Shown piece after piece: positions 57,641-64,000 of a stretch of 64,000 nt of DNA. Below the pieces are notes generated by a model. It ran no database searches. It saw only the letters and a program-made list of their open reading frames with translations, and was not told the origin of the DNA. Source of the stretch: Alphaproteobacteria bacterium (GTDB taxonomy: Bacteria; Pseudomonadota; Alphaproteobacteria; Rhizobiales; OSC116); the NCBI GenBank assembly GCA_002400495.2, contig NVQL02000076.1:1-64000 (forward strand), given 5' to 3'. The stretch's first letter is position 1. Each line of letters opens with the position of its first letter. The position numbers were made by a program, and so were the translations under genes.

Positions 57641-59206
57641 ATGGTTGAACAAGTTGCGCATAAGCGAGCCGATGATTCAGATTTGATTTTGCAGCTCGAA
57701 GGCATCAGTAAACGTTATGGCGGCGTGAAAGCGCTGAGCCAAGTTGATTTTAGCTGCAAAAAAGGCAGTATTCATGCCATTTTAGGCGAGAATGGTGCAG
57801 GCAAAAGCACGTTGATTAAAATTATATCGGGCGTGGTACAGCCAACAGAAGGCACATTAAAAGTTGCTGGCCAAGTGCAGCAATTTGCTAGCCCCACCCA
57901 AGCAAGTGAATATGGGGTTGTGTGCATATTTCAAGAATTATCTTTAATACCAGACCTATCAGTTGCTGATAACATTTGCATCACCGATCCGCCGCGCAAT
58001 CGCTTTGGCTTGATTGATAAAGCTGAGCAAATAAGAGTGGCGACAGACTTATTGGCGCGGGTCAATTGTGCTGATGTCAACCCGCGGGAATTGGTGAAAA
58101 ATCTGCCGCTTTCGCGCCGCCAAATGGTGGAGATTGCCAAGGCATTGGGGCGCAAACCTAAATTATTGATATTAGACGAGGCGACATCAGCTCTATCGGC
58201 GGCGGATGTTGAAAAAGTATATGAGATTTTGCGTGGTCTGCGTGAAGAAGGCCTGACCATGTTGTATATCTCGCATCGGATGCATGAGATTGAAGAGCTG
58301 GCCGATCGCTTGTCGGTGTTTCGTAACGGCGAGCATATTGAAACGTTTGATAAGGGCGCGCGCAGTAATGATGAAATCATTGAAATGATGATTGGCCGCG
58401 AATATTCGAGCGTGTTTCCGCCGAAACCAACTCATGATGATAAATTACTCACTGTGTTAGAAGTAGAGAATCTAAGCTGGGATGGCCGACTTAATAATGT
58501 GTCGTTAACGCTGGGTGAAGGCGAGATTATTGGGCTGGGCGGGTTAGACGGCCAAGGCCAACATGAAATATTGCTCGCGTTATTTGGTGTTTTGCGCGGT
58601 TATGAAGGCAAGATTAAATTGCATGGCAAAGAGGTTGCTATGGGCAGCCCAAAACAGGCAAAATCTGACGGCAGCATTGCTTTGATACCCGAAGATCGTA
58701 AAACCGAAGGCTTGATGTTGCCGATGAGCATTCAGGATAATATTTCAATTGCCACGCTTGATCAGTTAACCAAAGGCCTCATCATTGACAAATCGGCTGA
58801 GGCGGCCAAGATTGCCGAAATGATCGAAAAAATGAGCATTAAAATTGGCAATGTTGATGATGCCGTGGCGACGCTTTCGGGCGGTAACCAGCAAAAAGTG
58901 GTGATTGCCAAATGGCTGATGACAGGCGCAAAAATTGTGCTGTTGGACGACCCAACCCGCGGCATTGATGTTGGCACTAAGCAAGAGCTTTACCAATTGT
59001 TCCGCGATCTTGCCGATAGTGGGCATAGCATTATTTTATATTCAACTGATTATGATGAATTGATTGGTTGTTGTGATCGGGTGTCGATTTTCTATCAGGG
59101 CGAGATTATTCGCGAGTTAACGGGTGATGAGATTAATGAGACTAATATTGTGGCGGCATCGCTGAATATGGAAATATCGGGGCAACAAGCAGGGACGATG
59201 CCATGA
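57641..59206 (+). CDS. Sugar ABC transporter, tandem ATPase
   Basis: GENGAGKSTLIKIISGV; LLILDEATSALSAAD; LSGGNQQKVVIAKWLMTGAKIVLLDDPTRGIDVGTK. Confidence 0.93.
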   Translation: MVEQVAHKRADDSDLILQLEGISKRYGGVKALSQVDFSCKKGSIHAILGENGAGKSTLIKIISGVVQPTEGTLKVAGQVQQFASPTQASEYGVVCIFQELSLIPDLSVADNICITDPPRNRFGLIDKAEQIRVATDLLARVNCADVNPRELVKNLPLSRRQMVEIAKALGRKPKLLILDEATSALSAADVEKVYEILRGLREEGLTMLYISHRMHEIEELADRLSVFRNGEHIETFDKGARSNDEIIEMMIGREYSSVFPPKPTHDDKLLTVLEVENLSWDGRLNNVSLTLGEGEIIGLGGLDGQGQHEILLALFGVLRGYEGKIKLHGKEVAMGSPKQAKSDGSIALIPEDRKTEGLMLPMSIQDNISIATLDQLTKGLIIDKSAEAAKIAEMIEKMSIKIGNVDDAVATLSGGNQQKVVIAKWLMTGAKIVLLDDPTRGIDVGTKQELYQLFRDLADSGHSIILYSTDYDELIGCCDRVSIFYQGEIIRELTGDEINETNIVAASLNMEISGQQAGTMP

Positions 59207-60264
59207 GTAATTTTAAGATATGGATGGCGAGCAATTGGCGGTTGTTTTTGGCCATTGGCATTTTTTGCCTGATTTATGGCACTTATAGTTTTTTGCATCC
59301 AGCAGGTGGCAGTAGCCGCTTATTTGTACAAAATTCCAATGAGAGTTTTGTATTGATCAGCGTGGCGATGGCGCAGACTTTGCCCGTGCTCACTGGTGGG
59401 TTGGACTTGTCGGTTGGCTCGGTAATGACCATGATTAATGCGTTGGCCTCTAATGTGGTGAATGGTAGCCCAACCGAAGTGTTTTTGGGCATAATATTAT
59501 GCTTGTGTTCAGCTGCCTTAGCGGGTTTTATCAACGGCTGTATCATTGTTTATGGCCGTTTGCAGCCAATCATTGTGACTTTGGCAACGGGTGCGGTGTT
59601 TATGGGCATTGCGTTATTTTTGCGCCCCACACCAGGTGGTGAGGTGGATGGAGATTTATCATTTGCTGCGACGTTTGATTTGAATGAGATTTTCTTCACC
59701 TATGGATGGCCTTTGCCAGAATGGTTCGAAAATAGTTTAGGGCTTATACCCACGCCTGTTGTGTTGATTGTGATTGTGGTTTTGGTGATCTGGGTGCCGT
59801 TTAAAAATAGTGTGACGGGGCGTGGTTGTTATGCCGTTGGTTCGGCCGAAGGCGCGGCTTATATGTCGGGCTTGAATGTGGATCGCTCGCGTTTGGCAGC
59901 CTATACCTTGGCTGGCCTGTTTGCTGGTATTGGCGGTTTATATCTAGCCTTGCAAACTGGCAGTGGCAATGCTGATATTCCGCAAGCTGGGGCTTATACG
60001 CTTAACAGCATTGCGGCTGTGGTGATTGGCGGTACGTCGCTTTATGGCGGCATCGGCGGGGTGGTTGGCTCTATATTTGGTGCCATGTCATTGCGTGCAA
60101 TCTCGTTTAATTTCAGGGTGTTTGATGCTGATGGGCCGTTGGGCTTTATTTCTGACCCGTTATTGCAACCGTTATTTGAAGGCAGTATTTTGTTGATTGC
60201 TGTCAGCGCTGGTGCTGCGCGGGTGTTCAGCATTAAAAACCGCCTCAATCTGTTTGGGAGCTAG
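59203..60264 (+). CDS. Sugar ABC transporter permease
   Basis: LPVLTGGLDLSVGSVMTMINAL; GRGCYAVGSAEGAAYMSGLNVDRSRLAAYTLAGLFAGIGGLYLA. Confidence 0.92.
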   Translation: MSNFKIWMASNWRLFLAIGIFCLIYGTYSFLHPAGGSSRLFVQNSNESFVLISVAMAQTLPVLTGGLDLSVGSVMTMINALASNVVNGSPTEVFLGIILCLCSAALAGFINGCIIVYGRLQPIIVTLATGAVFMGIALFLRPTPGGEVDGDLSFAATFDLNEIFFTYGWPLPEWFENSLGLIPTPVVLIVIVVLVIWVPFKNSVTGRGCYAVGSAEGAAYMSGLNVDRSRLAAYTLAGLFAGIGGLYLALQTGSGNADIPQAGAYTLNSIAAVVIGGTSLYGGIGGVVGSIFGAMSLRAISFNFRVFDADGPLGFISDPLLQPLFEGSILLIAVSAGAARVFSIKNRLNLFGS

Positions 60265-60266
60265 CT

Positions 60267-61217
60267 ATGAAATCATGGATAGAAAATATTGACAAGCCGA
60301 TAAAATATGCGCTTGGTTTCATTGTCTTGGTGCTGATTGTCGGCAATATTTATACGCTGATTAATTTGGGCACAATGCCGTTCTTTTCGCCTAATTATTT
60401 GTTGCAACAGCTGCAAGTGGCTTCATTTTTGGGATTAATTGCCACGGGCATGATGGTGGTGATTTTGCTTGGGCATATCGATTTATCCGTGCCGTGGACA
60501 TTAACTTGTGCGGCGATGACCGCCACAGCAGTTGGTGGTGATGGTGCGATGTTGGCAGGTTTAACTGCGGGCTTGATTATCGGCCTGATTAACGGCATCG
60601 GCGTGGCGTTTTTGCGGGTGCCTTCGATGATTTTTACACTGGGTGTTAACACCGTGGTGCAAGGTTTGATGATTGTGCATACGGGTGGCTACGCGCCGCA
60701 AACTGCATCAACACCGATTATGAATTTTCTAGCCACAGGCTATATTGCGGGCATTCCAACCGCGTTATTTGTATGGGCGGCAATTGGCGGGCTGATTATA
60801 TTCATGCTTAACCGCACACCGATGGGGCGTTATTTATATGCGATGGGCAATCGTGAGGTTGCGGCCTATCTTTCTGGCGTCAATACGCGGCTTATACTGA
60901 TTGCGGCCTTTGTGATTTGTTCGTTATGCGCGGCGATGGCGGGTATATTATTGGCGGGCTATTCGGCCAAGGCTTACCAAGGTATGGGTGATTTATATTT
61001 ATTGCCTGCCATTGCGGCGGTGGTGATTGGCGGCACTAATATATTGGGTGGCAAAGGCACACTCGCTGGCACTGTTGTTGGGGCGATATTGATTGTTTTG
61101 TTGCAATCGGTGTTATCAGTGATGCAAATGCCCGAAGCGGGTCGGCAAATTATTTATGGTTCGGTGATTATTGGCATGTTGCTGGTTTATGGCCGCGCAG
61201 AGAAAAAAGAAAGCTAG
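60267..61217 (+). CDS. Sugar ABC transporter permease
   Basis: GMMVVILLGHIDLSVPWTLTC; MGRYLYAMGNREVAAYLSGVNTRL; AAVVIGGTNILGGKGTLAGTVVGA. Confidence 0.92.
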   Translation: MKSWIENIDKPIKYALGFIVLVLIVGNIYTLINLGTMPFFSPNYLLQQLQVASFLGLIATGMMVVILLGHIDLSVPWTLTCAAMTATAVGGDGAMLAGLTAGLIIGLINGIGVAFLRVPSMIFTLGVNTVVQGLMIVHTGGYAPQTASTPIMNFLATGYIAGIPTALFVWAAIGGLIIFMLNRTPMGRYLYAMGNREVAAYLSGVNTRLILIAAFVICSLCAAMAGILLAGYSAKAYQGMGDLYLLPAIAAVVIGGTNILGGKGTLAGTVVGAILIVLLQSVLSVMQMPEAGRQIIYGSVIIGMLLVYGRAEKKES

Positions 61218-61234
61218 GGGTTAGCCTAGCTTTC
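61209..61234. terminator. Bidirectional terminator between convergent genes
   Basis: GAAAGCTAGG-ggttag-CCTAGCTTTC, with A-tract 5' and T-rich 3'. Confidence 0.75.
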
Positions 61235-61242
61235 ATATTTAT

Positions 61243-62157
61243 TTACATTAAATGTTTTTTGAAATGGTCAATGGTGCGTGTCCATGCCAACTCGGCCATT
61301 TTTTCATCATATCTTGGGGTTGAATCATTATGAAAACCATGATTCACGCCTTCATAAATATAGGCTTCATAATTTGTGCCACTGGCTTTAAGTGCTGCTT
61401 CATAGTCAGGCCAGCCTGCATTCACGCGGCTGTCTAATTCACCATATTGCATCATCATTGCGGCTTTGATTTTGGGCACATCTTCGGCGCTAGGCTGGCG
61501 ACCATAAAATGGCACTGAGGCTTTTAGCTCTGGATAGGCCACAGCTAATGCATTGCACACACCGCCGCCATAACAAAAACCAACACAGCCTACATTGCCC
61601 GTGCTGTCGGCGCTTTTGAGTAGATATTCAGTGCCTGCAAAAAAGTCATTCATTAGCTTTTCGCGGTCAACTGTGCGTTGTAAATCGCGGCCATCGGAGT
61701 CATTGCCGGGGTAACCGCCAACACTTGTAAGGCCATCGGGTGCTAGTGCCATAAAGCCAGCTTTGGCGGCGCGGCGGGCCACGTCTTTAATATACGGGTT
61801 GAGGCCGCGGTTTTCGTGGATGACTAAAACAGAAGGTAGTGGCCCTGTGGCATTTGCGGGGCGCACCAAATAGCCTGTCACTTCGCCATGGCCGTTGGGT
61901 GAGGGGTAAGTGATGTAAGTGGCTTTAATATCGGGGTCGTTAAATGAGACTTGCTCAGCAAGTGCATAATCGGGGCTGAGCATATTGAGCAAAGCCAGAG
62001 CGGTTACACCGCCTACGGCGAATTTGCCCGCGCTATGTAAAAACTCACGCTTGGTGATTTTGCCATGGGCATAAAAATCGTAAAGGTCTAATAATTCTTG
62101 ATCAAAATCGGCAGCAGTAAGACGCTCGGTGCTTTGGCTAATGGCTACGGTATCCAT
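61243..62157 (-). CDS. Dienelactone hydrolase family protein (possible exported, twin-helix leader)
   Basis: [65 protein letters not shown]. Confidence 0.9.
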   Translation of the reverse strand: MDTVAISQSTERLTAADFDQELLDLYDFYAHGKITKREFLHSAGKFAVGGVTALALLNMLSPDYALAEQVSFNDPDIKATYITYPSPNGHGEVTGYLVRPANATGPLPSVLVIHENRGLNPYIKDVARRAAKAGFMALAPDGLTSVGGYPGNDSDGRDLQRTVDREKLMNDFFAGTEYLLKSADSTGNVGCVGFCYGGGVCNALAVAYPELKASVPFYGRQPSAEDVPKIKAAMMMQYGELDSRVNAGWPDYEAALKASGTNYEAYIYEGVNHGFHNDSTPRYDEKMAELAWTRTIDHFKKHLM

Positions 62158-62269
62158 AATATTCTCCCTAAATATTTGTTGGTTTAAGTATATTCGCATT
62201 TATACTTAAGCCTAGCATTGTGACAAAAGTTTGTCGCAACACAATATTGTGAATAGAGAGTATTTGTTT

Positions 62270-63496
62270 TTAAATTACGCCATGTTGCTTGTGTGAAAGG
62301 GTGGTGATTATGCCGCGTAACTCGGCAAGGCCACGCAAGCGGCCAATGGTTGGATAACCTGGTTGGCCTCTTCTGCCTAAATCTTCCATCAGGTCTTGGC
62401 CGTGATCTGGTCTGAACGGTATGTTCCAATCGGCGCGGCCTTGGGCTTTGCGCTTTTCTTCTTGTTGCAAAACGGCTGCAATTAGGGTGACCATATCGAT
62501 ATCGCCGCCTAAATGTTCGGACTCATAAAATGAGCCTCTGATGCCATCGGGGTCTCTTGGCTCGATGCGTTTTACATTGCGCAAATGTAGGAAATGTACA
62601 TGCTCGCCTAAGCGTTGCATCATGCCAGTTAAGTCGTTATCTGATCTTGCCCCGAGGGAGCCAGAGCATAATGTAATGCCGTTGGCAGGGCTAGATACGG
62701 TTTCGACTATATATTTATAGTCAGACTCAACCGACATGATTCTGGGTAAGCCGAGCAATGAAAATGGTGGATCATCGGGGTGGCAACACATGCGGATGCC
62801 CACTTTTTCGGCTGTGGGGATGACTTGTTCGAGAAAATCGACAAAATTTGCGCGTAATTTATCTTTATTAATGTCATCATATTCGGCCAAATGGCTGCGG
62901 ACATCATCTAAGCTTAATGTGTCGTTAGCGCCAGGTAAGCCGAAGGTGATGTTTTTAGTGAGCAGCGCAATCGTGTCATCATTCATGCTGGCAAAACGTG
63001 CATTGGCTTGCTCGATAATCTCATCAGGAAAATCGGCCTTGGCATTGGGGCGGGCTAGGATGTGAATGTCATAAGCCACAAAGTCGATATAATCATAATG
63101 CATGCAAGAGCCGCCATTTTGAAGCGGCATAACTAAATCTGTGCGTGTCCAATCTAAGATTGGCATGAAATTATAACATACGATTTCGATGCCAGAGGCG
63201 GCGATGTTCTCGAGGCTGGTTTTATAAGCTTCGATGTGAGCGCGCCAATCGCCTTTTTGTTTTTTAATGTCTTCGGATACAGGCACGCTTTCGACCACAT
63301 CCCATGTCAGGCCAGTTGCTTTGCCATGTTGGTTGGTGGTGATTTGCTGATGGCGTTTGTCTAGCTCATCTTTGGTCCAAACCTCGCCATTGGGAATGTG
63401 GTGTAAAGCCGATACCACAGCTTCGACGCCGGCTTGTTGCATGTCGCTTGTGCTGGTTAAATCATTAGGGCCGAACCATCGCCATGTTTGTTTCAT
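62270..63496 (-). CDS. uxuA: Mannonate dehydratase
   Basis: MKQTWRWFGPNDLTSTSDMQQAGVEAVVSALHHIPNGEVW; MCCHPDDPPFSLLGLPRIMS; NIPFRPDHGQDLMEDLGRRGQPGYPTIGRLRGLAELRGI. Confidence 0.95.
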   Translation of the reverse strand: MKQTWRWFGPNDLTSTSDMQQAGVEAVVSALHHIPNGEVWTKDELDKRHQQITTNQHGKATGLTWDVVESVPVSEDIKKQKGDWRAHIEAYKTSLENIAASGIEIVCYNFMPILDWTRTDLVMPLQNGGSCMHYDYIDFVAYDIHILARPNAKADFPDEIIEQANARFASMNDDTIALLTKNITFGLPGANDTLSLDDVRSHLAEYDDINKDKLRANFVDFLEQVIPTAEKVGIRMCCHPDDPPFSLLGLPRIMSVESDYKYIVETVSSPANGITLCSGSLGARSDNDLTGMMQRLGEHVHFLHLRNVKRIEPRDPDGIRGSFYESEHLGGDIDMVTLIAAVLQQEEKRKAQGRADWNIPFRPDHGQDLMEDLGRRGQPGYPTIGRLRGLAELRGIITTLSHKQHGVI

Positions 63497-63507
63497 AGGG
63501 TATCTTT

Positions 63508-64000
63508 CTATCGGTTGAACACTAAATTAGGCAGGAAGAGGACAACTTCTGGCAAGAAAAGCAGCACTGCCACTAAGCCTAAAATGGCCAACATAAAGGG
63601 TAGGGCTTCTTTGACATATTCTTCAATTTTTACATTGAGCAGGGAGCAAACCGTATACATGGCGACGCCGACGGGTGGGGTCATCGAACCAAAGGTGACG
63701 ATGGTCATCATTAAAATGCCGAAATGCACGGGGTCAAAACCAAGTTGTTTGATGATGGGCACAAAGATAGGGGTTAGGAGTAATACCAAAATTGTGCTTT
63801 CGAAAAACAAGCCTGCGACAAACAGGATGGCTAAAATAACCGCCACAATGGCATAGGGGTTGGTAAGGCCTTCGAGCAAGAATTTAGATAGGTCTTGCGG
63901 CATTTGTAAAAAGATGATGGCAAAACCAATCATGCCTGACATTAAGATGATCAGCATGATGAGGCCAATATCTGCAACGGCGTGAGAAAATGCGGTTTTG
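63508..64000 (-). CDS. TRAP transporter large permease (DctM family), partial at window edge
   Basis: Reading frame continues open to base 64000 (KTAFSHAVADIGLIMLIILMSGMIGFAIIFLQMPQ...; MMTIVTFGSMTPPVGVAMYTVCSLLNVKIEEYVKEALPFM). Confidence 0.9.
   Translation of the reverse strand, partial: KTAFSHAVADIGLIMLIILMSGMIGFAIIFLQMPQDLSKFLLEGLTNPYAIVAVILAILFVAGLFFESTILVLLLTPIFVPIIKQLGFDPVHFGILMMTIVTFGSMTPPVGVAMYTVCSLLNVKIEEYVKEALPFMLAILGLVAVLLFLPEVVLFLPNLVFNR

Noticed and set aside
1-64000. CRISPR arrays, tRNA or rRNA genes
   Set aside because: Looked for regularly spaced repeats and cloverleaf/rRNA signatures by eye; none recognised. A tRNAscan/Infernal run would be decisive, especially near the integrase remnant.

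Overview
Low-GC, gene-dense catabolic region, probably alphaproteobacterial (inferred from gene content only). From left to right: the end of an amidohydrolase gene; a cupredoxin/DUF4142 pair; an AraC regulator; a quinate/shikimate-type cluster (QuiC-like dehydratase, DctPQM TRAP transporter, shikimate dehydrogenase, TetR) with a perfect 15-bp inverted repeat in the divergent promoter; a decayed mobile-element zone at about 12.9-15.2 kb (frameshifted integrase, two inverted IS3-like ends, an IS630-like N-terminus) around a metzincin-type protease; a 19-kb nucleoside / thioribose salvage block (PNP, BMP-type nucleoside ABC transporter, MTA/SAH-type deaminase, aldolase/dehydrogenase fusion, SorC regulator, MtnA, MtnK, ribose-type ABC transporter, split transketolase, RuBisCO-like protein); a form I CO dehydrogenase cluster (coxMSL with the AYRCSFR motif, coxDE, coxF/I-like, mobA-like, coxG) preceded by an MHYT-LytTR regulator; a SIS isomerase / GatZ-KbaZ / DeoR sugar-phosphate operon; SDR, lactonase and dehydrogenase genes; a GAF histidine kinase/response regulator pair next to a sugar ABC transporter; and mannonate dehydratase with a partial TRAP permease. 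The most interesting candidate system is the MtnA/MtnK + aldolase-dehydrogenase + RLP + split-transketolase block. Three of its transcription units share an upstream element, CAAWTG-N10-TTGACAWTTG, that I found by eye. No tRNA, rRNA or CRISPR array was recognised.
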